Positions 8,325 through 15,778 are shown, counted from the stretch's first letter. The stretch is 35,693 bases of DNA from an uncultured Lachnospiraceae bacterium (GCA_944384125.1 CALWSF010000099.1:1-35693), one strand, 5' to 3'. Notes: generated by a model from the sequence alone, not told the origin. Numbers and translations are program-made.

Positions 8325-8468
8325 GTCTCTGAAGGTGTGCGGATATTTTCCGGCTGCCCGGCAGGGGAAGATAAAGGGCGGCGGCTTGTCCGAAACACAG
8401 GCCGGACGGGGCGCCGGATGCATGCCGGGGGTATGAGATGCAGAAAATCACAGGGGAGGATACACGAA

Positions 8469-10211
8469 ATGCGGATTATCGATTTCAAGGAAACAAGATG
8501 TACGCACTGCTATAAGTGCGTCAGATACTGCGATGTTAAAGCGATTATGATTAAAGACGGCCGCGCCGAGGTAATAGAGGATAAATGTGTTCTGTGCGGT
8601 CACTGTCTCCATGTCTGTCCGCAGTCGGCAAAGACGATGGCCAGTGATCTGGACACGGTAAAATATTACCTGAAGCGGGGAGAGAAGACCGTGGTTTCCC
8701 TGGCGCCGGCCTACATGGGATTTTTCCGGGACGGGACTCTGGGACAGCTTCACGATGCGTTCCGTCAGCTTGGGTTTGCGGATGTGCGCGAGACGGCCGA
8801 GGGCGCCGCTGCCGTTACGGCAGAATACACGGAGCTTTTAAAGGCGGGGACAATGAAAAACATTATTACCACCTGCTGCCCCAGTGTAAATGACATGATC
8901 GAGATCTATTATCCGCAGCTGGTTCCCTATATGGCTCCGGTCGTCTCTCCCATGGTGGCTCACGGAAGGATGTTAAAGAAAGAATATGGAAAAGATACGA
9001 AGGTTGTTTTTGTGGGTCCCTGTATCGCAAAGATGAAAGAGGCAAGGGATCCCAGAAACTCCGGCAGCATCGATGCCGTGCTCAATTTTAATGATATTCA
9101 GGAATGGATGGAGGAGAAGGGAATCGAGATTTCCAAATGCGAGGATATTCCCTTTGAGCGACTGAATCCCGGGATCAATCAGATTTACCCCATAACAAGC
9201 GGCGTTATTCAGTCTGTGCTGTCCACCAGAGAACAGGAAGATCATTACCGCAAGTTCCACATCCACGGCACGAAAAACTGTCTTGATTTCTGTGAGAGCA
9301 TGATGGCGGGAGAGATTGAGGACAGCTTCATTGAGATGAATATGTGTATGGGCGGCTGCGTCAACGGTTCTGCTCCGCTTGAGAGAAATGTATCCCGTTT
9401 CCGGGTAAAGATAGATATGGAGGAAATGATTCCGAGAGAGCCGGCTGCAAAGGGAGATCTTGCCGCGCGGACGGAAGACGTAGTGCTTGAAAAGGAATTT
9501 GCGGATCATTCTGCGAGAGAGATCATGCCGACGGAGGAACAGATCCGCGAAATTCTTAAGAAGACCGGAAAATACACAGAGGAAGACGAGCTCAACTGCG
9601 GCGCCTGCGGATATTTCACCTGTCGGGAGAAAGCCATCGCCGTATTCCAGAAGAAGGCCGAGCTCAATATGTGTATTCCCTACATGCATGAGAGAGCTGA
9701 GTCCCTGGCCAATCTGGTTATGGAGACATCGCCCAATGTTGTCCTCATTGTGGATAAGGATATGAAGATTCTGGAATACTCGGCTGTGGGAGAGAAATAT
9801 TTCGGAAAAACGCGGGCAGAAGCGATACAGATGTATCTGTTTGAGTTCATGGATCCGGCGGACTTTGAGTGGGTTTACGCGACGCACCAGAGCATCCGCG
9901 GGAAGAGAGTGACACTTTCTGACTATAAGCTGACAATGCTTATGAATGTGGTATATGTGGAGAAGCGGGATGTGGTTCTGGCGACGCTCATTGATATCAC
10001 AGAGCAGGAACGCATAGAGCGCGAGGAGTATGAGAAGAAGCTGAATACGGTGGAACTGGCCCACGAGGTTATCCGCAAGCAGATGACGGTTGCGCAGGAA
10101 ATTGCAGGACTTCTGGGAGAGACGGCGGCTGAGACGAAAATCACACTCATGGATCTGTGCGATTCTCTTCTGGAAGAAGGAAAGGACAAGGACGGCGGGG
10201 GAGTGAAATAA
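8469..10211 (+). CDS. [FeFe]-hydrogenase-like PAS sensor protein
   Basis: A 580-aa protein. Two N-terminal 4Fe-4S ferredoxin motifs (Cys11/14/17/21 and Cys40/43/46/50) precede an [FeFe]-hydrogenase large-subunit domain. That domain retains the H-cluster cysteines: TTCCPS (134-139), GPCIAK (183-188) and MCMGGC (292-297). A further four-Cys cluster follows (Cys377, 380, 385, 402), then a PAS domain (about 411-515) and a C-terminal helix. This order matches the group C, putatively sensory, [FeFe]-hydrogenases rather than energy-yielding enzymes, and the next gene, 1 bp away, is a SpoIIE-type phosphatase, a known partner type. The start at 8469 is chosen for the GGGAGG site; the longer frame from 8313 starts inside the promoter. 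H2 or redox sensing is inferred. Confidence 0.85.
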   Translation: MRIIDFKETRCTHCYKCVRYCDVKAIMIKDGRAEVIEDKCVLCGHCLHVCPQSAKTMASDLDTVKYYLKRGEKTVVSLAPAYMGFFRDGTLGQLHDAFRQLGFADVRETAEGAAAVTAEYTELLKAGTMKNIITTCCPSVNDMIEIYYPQLVPYMAPVVSPMVAHGRMLKKEYGKDTKVVFVGPCIAKMKEARDPRNSGSIDAVLNFNDIQEWMEEKGIEISKCEDIPFERLNPGINQIYPITSGVIQSVLSTREQEDHYRKFHIHGTKNCLDFCESMMAGEIEDSFIEMNMCMGGCVNGSAPLERNVSRFRVKIDMEEMIPREPAAKGDLAARTEDVVLEKEFADHSAREIMPTEEQIREILKKTGKYTEEDELNCGACGYFTCREKAIAVFQKKAELNMCIPYMHERAESLANLVMETSPNVVLIVDKDMKILEYSAVGEKYFGKTRAEAIQMYLFEFMDPADFEWVYATHQSIRGKRVTLSDYKLTMLMNVVYVEKRDVVLATLIDITEQERIEREEYEKKLNTVELAHEVIRKQMTVAQEIAGLLGETAAETKITLMDLCDSLLEEGKDKDGGGVK

Positions 10212-10212
10212 T

Positions 10213-11400
10213 ATGACAGACAGCGGGATTAAGATAGATATTGCCTACAAGAGCCTCAATAAAAAAGGCGAGGAGCTGTGCGGCGATAAAGTAGAGATCC
10301 TTCACACGGCTCATTCCCACATCATGATTCTGGCTGACGGAATGGGAAGCGGCGTGAAGGCAAACATTCTGGCAACGATGACTTCCAAGATTCTGGGAAC
10401 CATGTTCTTAAGAGGGATCACGCTGGACCGCTGTGTGGAAACCATCGCAGAGACACTGCCGGTCTGCCGTGTGCGTCAGATGGCTTATTCCACCTTCAGT
10501 ATTCTGGAAGTGTACGATAACGGTGCGGCCTATCTGGTGGAATTTGATAATCCGGGCTGCGTGTTCATCCGGGCCGGGAAGAAGATGGATATTCCCAGAA
10601 ATACGAGGACGATCGCGGGGCGGGAGATAAATGAATACCATTTTACTGTTCAGAAGGGAGATGCCTTTGTAATTGTCAGCGACGGAGCCATCAATGCCGG
10701 GACGGGAGAGCTTCTGAATTTTGGCTGGACCTGGAAGGATGTGGCGGATTTCGCTCTGCGGGCCTACAACCGGACGACCACCGCCATGCATCTGGCGGCC
10801 GAGGTAAGCCAGGCCTGCAATGACCTTTACCAGGATAAGCCCGGCGATGACACCACAGTGGCAGTTATGCGGATCGGGGAGAAAAAGCTTGTGAACCTGA
10901 TGACGGGGCCGGCGGCCAGAAAAGAGGACGATGTCCGTATGGTAAAGGAATTCATGGAAAATGAATCCGCCATAAAATGTGTCTGCGGAGGGACCAGCGC
11001 CAATATCGTGGCGCGGGTTCTGGGAAAGAAAGTGGATGTGTCAGTGGACTATGTGCCCGGAGATATACCGCCTATTTCCTATATAGACGGGATCGACCTC
11101 GTCACGGAGGGCGTTGTGACGTTGAACCGTGTGCTGAAGCTTCTGGAGAAATATACAAAGGATGATGAGATTGACGAAAATTTCTTCATCGAGCTGGAGG
11201 ATCCCAACGGCGCGTCCATGGTTGCAAAAGTGCTGATTGATCGGTGTACGGATCTGCATCTTTTTGTGGGTCAGGCTGTCAATGAGGCATATCAGAATCC
11301 GGAGCTTCCCTTCGAACTGGGAGTCCGCAAAAAGCTGGTGGAGCGAATCGGAGAGGTAATGGAGAAACTGGGAAAAACAGTGGAGATAACGTATTATTAG
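10213..11400 (+). CDS. SpoIIE-family PP2C-type serine phosphatase
   Basis: A 395-aa soluble phosphatase. The N-terminal part (about 1-230) has PP2C/SpoIIE metal-site motifs: ILADGMGSGVKAN (Asp-Gly), FVIVSDGAINAGTGE and KPGDDTTVAVMRI. Such enzymes dephosphorylate Ser/Thr residues, often on anti-sigma-factor antagonists. The remaining 165 residues (CVCGGTSANIVARVLGKKVDV ... YTKDDEIDENFFIELEDPNGASMVAKVLI) form a second domain I do not recognise confidently. It starts 1 bp after the hydrogenase-like sensor stop, so it is almost certainly its output partner. No anti-sigma or antagonist gene is next to it, so the target is elsewhere or different. Confidence 0.88.
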   Translation: MTDSGIKIDIAYKSLNKKGEELCGDKVEILHTAHSHIMILADGMGSGVKANILATMTSKILGTMFLRGITLDRCVETIAETLPVCRVRQMAYSTFSILEVYDNGAAYLVEFDNPGCVFIRAGKKMDIPRNTRTIAGREINEYHFTVQKGDAFVIVSDGAINAGTGELLNFGWTWKDVADFALRAYNRTTTAMHLAAEVSQACNDLYQDKPGDDTTVAVMRIGEKKLVNLMTGPAARKEDDVRMVKEFMENESAIKCVCGGTSANIVARVLGKKVDVSVDYVPGDIPPISYIDGIDLVTEGVVTLNRVLKLLEKYTKDDEIDENFFIELEDPNGASMVAKVLIDRCTDLHLFVGQAVNEAYQNPELPFELGVRKKLVERIGEVMEKLGKTVEITYY

Positions 11401-11656
11401 ACTCATATGTAACAGTTCAGCCATGCATCTTCCTGCCGCTGCGGTTCAGGAGGCCGCTGTGAGATCGTCAGATTCGTAAATTGTCAGGATTTTTATATTT
11501 TCAGTCGGGATATTCATAGCTCATCCGGCGCCTTGCGGTTAAAATATGGATAAGACTGAAGCAAATGACAGCAAGTCGCGGGAGCTTACTGCGGATTATG
11601 AAAGCCGGCAGCAGGCCTGGCAGAATACAGCATCAGTCGGAAACAGGAGGTTTGTC

Positions 11657-12436
11657 ATGGATAAGAGAACGGGGAGAGTGCTCCGTATTGAAAAAACATC
11701 AATTCACGACGGAGAAGGACTGCGGACCGTCGTATTCTTAAAGGGATGTCCTCTGCGCTGCAAATGGTGTTCCACACCGGAGTCACAGCGTATGGATTTT
11801 GAGTTTGGCTACGGTATGGATATGACCGTGGAAGAAGTGGTAAAAGAAGTATGCAAAGATGAAATTTTCTTCTTCCATTCCGGCGGCGGAGTGACCATCA
11901 GTGGCGGAGAGCCTCTTATGCAGGCGGAGTATATGGCTGAGATTCTCCGGGAATGCCGGGAGCACGGCATTGAGACGGCGGTTGAGACCAGTCTCTTTGC
12001 GGAATTTTCAGAGATTGAGAAAGTCCTGCCGCATCTTACGTCCATGTATGTTGATTATAAAATTGCTGACGACGCACGCCATATCTTCTATACGGGCGTT
12101 TCCAACAAGCTGATTAAAGAAAACCTGCGCCGGGTCAATGAGGTGTTTGACGGCCCCATCCATGTGCGGATTCCAACCATCCCCACGGTCAATCTGTTCG
12201 AGGAAAACATGCGGCAGACGGCGGAATTTATTGCTCCCCTCAATAAGGTAAAGGATGTGGAGCTTCTTCCCTATCACCGCCTCGGCATGGATACATACCG
12301 GAAAATGAACCGGGTTTATGAGCTCAAGGATATTGAGACACCGGGCATGGACGAGATGCGGAAAATGGCCCATGTTTTCCAGGAGGTATGTCCCAGACTG
12401 GGCGTCAAGATCAAGGGCGAGCCGGTAAAGGAGTAA
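11657..12436 (+). CDS. Glycyl-radical-enzyme activating radical SAM protein (PflA family)
   Basis: A 259-aa radical SAM enzyme using S-adenosylmethionine and a 4Fe-4S cluster to install a glycyl radical on a partner enzyme. The family opening is seen: RIEKTSIHDGEGLRTVVFLKGCPLRCKWC, with the CxxxCxxC triad in CPLRCKWC. The GGEP-type SAM motif (TISGGEPLMQ) and PYHRLGMDTY near the end follow. It lacks the extra ferredoxin insert after the triad, so it is the short PflA type. No glycyl radical enzyme lies in the window, making it an orphan activase. I chose ATG 11657 for its AGGAGG six bases away; an ATG at 11546 in the same frame lacks a ribosome site. Confidence 0.88.
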   Translation: MDKRTGRVLRIEKTSIHDGEGLRTVVFLKGCPLRCKWCSTPESQRMDFEFGYGMDMTVEEVVKEVCKDEIFFFHSGGGVTISGGEPLMQAEYMAEILRECREHGIETAVETSLFAEFSEIEKVLPHLTSMYVDYKIADDARHIFYTGVSNKLIKENLRRVNEVFDGPIHVRIPTIPTVNLFEENMRQTAEFIAPLNKVKDVELLPYHRLGMDTYRKMNRVYELKDIETPGMDEMRKMAHVFQEVCPRLGVKIKGEPVKE

Positions 12437-12535
12437 AACTTAAACAGAGAAGTTTTGATTAAAATAATCAGACCGGAAAAAGCACCGGACATATTGCAAT
12501 GAATAAAAAGAGTGAATAAAAAATCAAATCAGAAA

Positions 12536-12574
12536 AGGCAGGGAGCTGTGTGTGAAAGCTCTCTGCCTTTTTTT
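12536..12574. terminator. Bidirectional terminator insulating the invertible promoter
   Basis: AGGCAGGGAGCT (12536-12547) pairs with AGCTCTCTGCCT (12557-12568) with one G-T pair, and T12568-12574 follows on plus. On minus the hairpin is followed by TTTTCTGATTTGATTTTTT. It ends the activase transcript, and would also stop RNA starting from the leftward (OFF) promoter at 12608-12636. Its T-run overlaps the left inverted repeat by 3 bases. Confidence 0.85.
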
Positions 12575-12598
12575 CGTAGAATACCTTGTTCTATGAAA
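12572..12598 (+). repeat. Left inverted repeat (recombination site) of the invertible promoter
   Basis: 27 bp, a perfect reverse complement of 12763-12789. Internal structure: arm TTTCGTAGAA, 7-bp core TACCTTG, arm TTCTATGAAA. The arms are near-perfect inverted copies of each other around an asymmetric core, the shape of a tyrosine-recombinase crossover site. Confidence 0.92.
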
Positions 12599-12762
12599 TT
12601 TTAGTCTATTATACTATTGTTTTAGCGCTATTTCAATAGAAGTTTCTGTCAAAAACCCCATAAAAAATATTTAGGAATTTATTAAGAATCGATTTTTTCT
12701 TACATTTTCACAAAATCTGACACCGGATTCCCGGTTTACATCCCCTGTTTTTTAATCGTTTC
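12599..12762. other. 164-bp invertible DNA segment carrying a promoter
   Basis: AT-rich segment between the two 27-bp inverted repeats. It contains a strong promoter facing left (12636 to 12608) and no comparable promoter facing right; the best rightward candidate (TTTACA at 12735) lacks a good -10. Inversion would put the promoter at about 12725-12753 facing the loaP gene, with a transcript start near 12760. No ORF lies inside. In this assembly the locus is therefore in the predicted OFF state. Confidence 0.85.
12608..12636 (-). promoter_or_regulatory. Phase-variable promoter, currently pointing away from the polysaccharide operon
   Basis: On the minus strand, TTGAAA (12636-12631), exactly 17 bp, TATAAT (12613-12608). 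This is a near-consensus SigA-type promoter. Its transcript would start near 12601 and meet the bidirectional terminator within about 60 nt. A TTGACA further upstream (about 12647-12652) is too far from the -10 to pair with it. Confidence 0.85.
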
Positions 12763-12789
12763 TTTCATAGAACAAGGTATTCTACGAAA
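12763..12789 (-). repeat. Right inverted repeat (recombination site) of the invertible promoter
   Basis: 27 bp: arm TTTCATAGAA (12763-12772), core CAAGGTA (12773-12779), arm TTCTACGAAA (12780-12789). Perfect inverted copy of 12572-12598. It would lie in the 5' leader of the loaP transcript in the ON state, 44 bp before the start codon. Confidence 0.92.
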
Positions 12790-12833
12790 TTTTATGCAAT
12801 GAGCCATAGCAGCATTTATTATGGAGGGATCTT

Positions 12834-13388
12834 ATGTGGTATGTGCTGAGATGCCGTGAGGGGCAGGAGGAGACAATCATCCGGTCCTGCAGGCAGCATC
12901 TGTCAAAAGAGGCATGTGACGAAGTTTTCTCTTTCCGTTGTGAAAGACTGTGGCGCAGAGACGGCGTCTGGAAGCTGATGGAAAAGGAAATGTTTCCGGG
13001 CTACGTGTTTGTGGAAAGCCATCAGCCGGGGCTGTTATCGCGGGAGCTTGACCAGTACCGTTCCATTCTTCGTGTAATGGAGGAGGACGGTTATCTGATT
13101 TCCGTTTATGAGGACGAGGAAAAAAGCCTCCGGGAGCTCTGCGGGGACAGGCATTATCTGAAAATGTCCTACGGGTACAAGGAAAACGGAGTGGATCACA
13201 TCACAAAGGGACCTCTGAAGGAGGCAGGCAGCCGGATTATCCGAATCGACTGGCACCGCCGTTTTGCCCAGGTGGAATTTACGGTGGCGAAAAAGCAGGC
13301 GATTGTCTGGGCCGGGGTAGGACTGGATGAAAGCGTTCTGGAACGGGATGAGGCCGGCTCAGGAAAACTTCTTTCCACGGCAGTCTGA
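12834..13388 (+). CDS. loaP: LoaP-type NusG paralogue, antiterminator (first copy)
   Basis: A 184-aa specialised NusG paralogue. Residues 1-105 form the NGN domain that sits on RNA polymerase (MWYVLRCREGQEE start, then RLWRRDGVWKLMEKEMFPGYVFVES). Residues about 125-170 form a KOW domain (GPLKEAGSRIIRIDWHRRFAQVEFTVAKKQAIVWAGVGL). LoaP proteins promote processive antitermination of long polysaccharide or antibiotic operons by binding a leader RNA hairpin. ATG 12834 has GGAGGG five bases upstream. It is the first gene downstream of the invertible promoter, the place UpxY proteins occupy in Bacteroides capsule loci. A second LoaP follows after a 408-bp gap. General NusG is unlikely given context and no secE or rplK nearby. 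Confidence 0.9.
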   Translation: MWYVLRCREGQEETIIRSCRQHLSKEACDEVFSFRCERLWRRDGVWKLMEKEMFPGYVFVESHQPGLLSRELDQYRSILRVMEEDGYLISVYEDEEKSLRELCGDRHYLKMSYGYKENGVDHITKGPLKEAGSRIIRIDWHRRFAQVEFTVAKKQAIVWAGVGLDESVLERDEAGSGKLLSTAV

Positions 13389-13796
13389 AAGACGAGTGCC
13401 GGATAGAGAAAACGGAAGCTGCAGTTAAGCGGTATCAGGACATCAGGGAGACTTCACAGTTACAGGCTCTGCGATGGCAGGAAAGAAAAACAGTAATAAA
13501 AATATAACTTTAGTTGAGAAATGAAAAAGGCAGAAGATCGAGTGTACAGCTATTGAGGCATGCAGGAGAATTCTGTCGGCATACCGATCGGAATTTCCGC
13601 AGTTATTTCTATCTGGAAACAGATACGAAAATGCGGTTATTTGTTTGCGACTTTGGAGCTAATGGGCTGCAGAGCTGGCGGAGCCATGTCTTTTTATGCG
13701 TGAGCTGGCGTATCGCGCTAATCAGATAGGGGAAAGAAACTTTCTTCTGTCCGATCATGGTACTTGTCTGTTTTTGATCGGAGGATGGAGGTTATT
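13389..13796 (+). other. 408-bp untranslated stretch between the two loaP genes
   Basis: No convincing gene: a 71-codon frame at 13514-13729 has no family features. The stretch contains the compact hairpin at 13569-13595 and a second dyad (CCGATC 13751-13756 with GATCGG 13776-13781) just before the second loaP ribosome site. The length and the hairpins suit a regulatory RNA leader, possibly the RNA on which LoaP acts. I see no clear promoter in it. Confidence 0.5.
13569..13595 (+). ncRNA. Candidate LoaP-responsive RNA hairpin
   Basis: AATTCTG-TCGG (13569-13579), 4-nt loop CATA, CCGA, one bulged T, CGGAATT (to 13595). This is an 11-bp stem with a single bulge and no T-run, so it is not a terminator. 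LoaP is known to need a small leader RNA hairpin; assigning that role to this one is inference. Confidence 0.35.
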
Positions 13797-14357
13797 ATGT
13801 GGTATGTAATTCAGACCGTCACAGGAAAAGAAGAGGAACTGACTGACATGATGAATACCATGCTGGAACGGGATCTTTACCGGGACTGCTTCATCATCCA
13901 GGCAGAATGGATGAAACGTCTCGGGGGACAGTGGCGGACACAGGTCCGGCCTCTTTTCCCGGGTTATGTATTTGTGGATTCCGAGCAGCCGGAGGAGTTG
14001 TTTTTTTCATTGAAGCGGGTTCCCAGATTCTCACGAATTATCGGAAACGGAAGATTTGAATTTACTCCGGTGGAGGAAAGCGAAAAGAAGTTTCTGGAAA
14101 CGCTGATGTGGGGTGGTGCTTCTGGGAAGGGAAATGGAGAAAATGGCTATCTGATTCGGCGCAGCCTCATTGACACGACAGAAGATGGAAAAATATCCGG
14201 AATTCATGGAGCGCTTCGCCTTTTTAAGGATCAGATAGAGCGGATCAGCCTTCACAAACGGTATGCGGTGGTAAGAGTGAGATTCCTGCAGAGAGAGCAG
14301 ACGGTTCTTCTTGGGATAAGGCTCGGGAAGGATGAAAATGTGGGAACAGGACAATAA
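13797..14357 (+). CDS. loaP: LoaP-type NusG paralogue, antiterminator (second copy)
   Basis: A 186-aa second NusG paralogue with the same plan: NGN domain (MWYVIQTVTGKEEEL, then WMKRLGGQWRTQVRPLFPGYVFVDS, residues 1-105) and KOW domain (about 135-180, HGALRLFKDQIERISLHKRYAVVRVRFLQREQTVLLGIRLG). It differs from the first copy at most positions, so the pair is an old divergence rather than a recent duplication. ATG 13797 has GGAGG close upstream; a TTG at 13764 in frame is rejected. It lies 110 bp before the first biosynthetic gene. The two may act in series, on different leader signals, or one may oppose the other, as UpxZ opposes UpxY in Bacteroides; the sequence cannot decide. Confidence 0.9.
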   Translation: MWYVIQTVTGKEEELTDMMNTMLERDLYRDCFIIQAEWMKRLGGQWRTQVRPLFPGYVFVDSEQPEELFFSLKRVPRFSRIIGNGRFEFTPVEESEKKFLETLMWGGASGKGNGENGYLIRRSLIDTTEDGKISGIHGALRLFKDQIERISLHKRYAVVRVRFLQREQTVLLGIRLGKDENVGTGQ

Positions 14358-14388
14358 AAAGAAAAAGTATATATAAGTTTAGGTATAG

Positions 14389-14448
14389 AAACGGAGATTG
14401 GATATGGCTTTTGTTGAAATGAGCTGCATTATTCTTTTCCGTTTTTTT
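14389..14448 (+). terminator. Candidate attenuator in the leader of the biosynthetic genes
   Basis: AAACGGA (14389-14395) can pair with TCCGTTT (14438-14444), followed by T-rich sequence to 14448, closing a 42-nt loop that itself can form a short ATGGCT/AGCTGCAT hairpin. It lies between the second loaP stop and the aminotransferase ribosome site. It is a weak terminator by itself, but a plausible place for a signal that LoaP overrides. Confidence 0.35.
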
Positions 14449-14467
14449 ATGGAAGGTAAGTAAAACG

Positions 14468-15778
14468 ATGGATAAGAATAAGTATTTAACAGATGTGAGA
14501 TTTAAAAATATAGAGCCTTTTAAGGATAAAATATGGCTTTCTTCTCCAACAATGCACGGCGATGAGCAGAAATGGGTGGATGAAGCCATCCAGACAAACT
14601 GGGTATCCACAGTGGGAGCAAATATCGATGAAGTGGAGCGTATGGTTGCAGAAAAAGTCGGGCGCAAATATGCGGTAGCACTGTCTTCAGGTACTGCGGC
14701 TTTACATTTAGCAGTCAAGTTATGTGGAGAAAAGCTGTATGGTCAGTCACGAATTGGTCATGGCGTTTTGGAAGGCAAAAAGGTGTTCTGCTCCGATATG
14801 ACTTTTGATGCCACTGTAAATCCGGTGGCATATGAAGGCGGGGAGGCTGTTTTCATTGATACGGAGTACGATACCTGGAATATGGATCCCGAGGCTTTGA
14901 AAAAGGCATTTGAAATTTATCCAGACGTAAAACTGATTGTAGTTGCTCATTTATATGGAACACCCGGAAAGATTGATGAGATTAAAGCCATCGCGGATAA
15001 ACATGGCGCTTTGATTGTAGAGGATGCTGCGGAGTCATTTGGAGCGACGTATAACGGAATCCAGACAGGAAAGTTTGGGGATGTATCTATTCTCTCGGCA
15101 AATGGAAATAAAATCATAACCGGATCCTCCGGAGGTTTTCTTCTGACGGATGATTTGGAATGGGCAAACAAAGCCAGAAAGTGGTCTACACAGAGTCGGG
15201 AAAATGCCCCGTGGTATCAGCATGAGGAGCTGGGCTATAACTATCGAATGAGCAACATCATTGCCGGCGTATTGCGGGGCCAACTTCCCTATATGGAAGA
15301 ACATATCGCACAGAAAAAGGCAATTTATGAAAGATACAGGGAAGAATTGAAAGACCTGCCGGTAACTATGAATCCCGTAAAACTGAAAGGTGTGGATATC
15401 GAAGCAAATTACTGGCTGAGCTGCATTTTAATTAATAAGGAAGCAATGTGCAGGCAGGTGCGGGGAGAACAGGAAAGTCTTTACATAAGTGAATCTGGGA
15501 AATGTTGTCCGATGGAAATACTGGAAGCATTAGCTGTCTTTAATGCAGAAGGAAGGCCCATTTGGAAACCGATGCATATGCAGCCGATTTATCGGATGAA
15601 TGGGTTTGTGACCAGAGAGGGGAATGGAAGAGGGCAGACGAATGCGTATATAGAAGGCTCTGGAGTTGAGGTTGGGGCGGATATTTTTGAGAGAGGGTTG
15701 TGTTTGCCGAGTGATAATAAAATGAAAGCGGATGAACAGCGACGAGTAATCAAAATTGTGAAAGGATGTTTTGGGTAG
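14468..15778 (+). CDS. DegT/DnrJ/EryC1/StrS-family sugar aminotransferase
   Basis: A 436-aa PLP-dependent aminotransferase that would add an amino group to a nucleotide-linked keto sugar, giving an amino sugar for the repeat unit. Seen: an N-terminal substrate arm (LSSPTMHGDEQKWVDEAIQTNWVSTVG), SSGTAALH (PLP phosphate site, 73-80), VEDAAESFGA (184-193, the Asp that contacts the PLP ring nitrogen) and Lys215 in ANGNKIITGSSGG, the Schiff-base lysine. The protein is slightly longer than usual because of insertions near residues 90-105 and 335-350. The stop overlaps the next gene by 13 bp. No dehydratase making the keto sugar is in the window. This is the first biosynthetic gene and is less AT-rich than those after it. 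Confidence 0.9.
   Translation: MDKNKYLTDVRFKNIEPFKDKIWLSSPTMHGDEQKWVDEAIQTNWVSTVGANIDEVERMVAEKVGRKYAVALSSGTAALHLAVKLCGEKLYGQSRIGHGVLEGKKVFCSDMTFDATVNPVAYEGGEAVFIDTEYDTWNMDPEALKKAFEIYPDVKLIVVAHLYGTPGKIDEIKAIADKHGALIVEDAAESFGATYNGIQTGKFGDVSILSANGNKIITGSSGGFLLTDDLEWANKARKWSTQSRENAPWYQHEELGYNYRMSNIIAGVLRGQLPYMEEHIAQKKAIYERYREELKDLPVTMNPVKLKGVDIEANYWLSCILINKEAMCRQVRGEQESLYISESGKCCPMEILEALAVFNAEGRPIWKPMHMQPIYRMNGFVTREGNGRGQTNAYIEGSGVEVGADIFERGLCLPSDNKMKADEQRRVIKIVKGCFG

Noticed and set aside
8973-10064. 363-codon open frame on the minus strand inside the hydrogenase-like gene
   Set aside because: Antisense shadow of a conserved gene; the translation is rich in His, Leu and Arg with no recognisable domain.
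12735-12762. Rightward promoter inside the invertible segment in the present orientation
   Set aside because: TTTACA exists but no acceptable -10 lies 16-18 bp downstream.
13514-13729. 71-codon frame between the two loaP genes
   Set aside because: No ribosome site, no family features, and it contains the structured leader hairpin; better read as untranslated.
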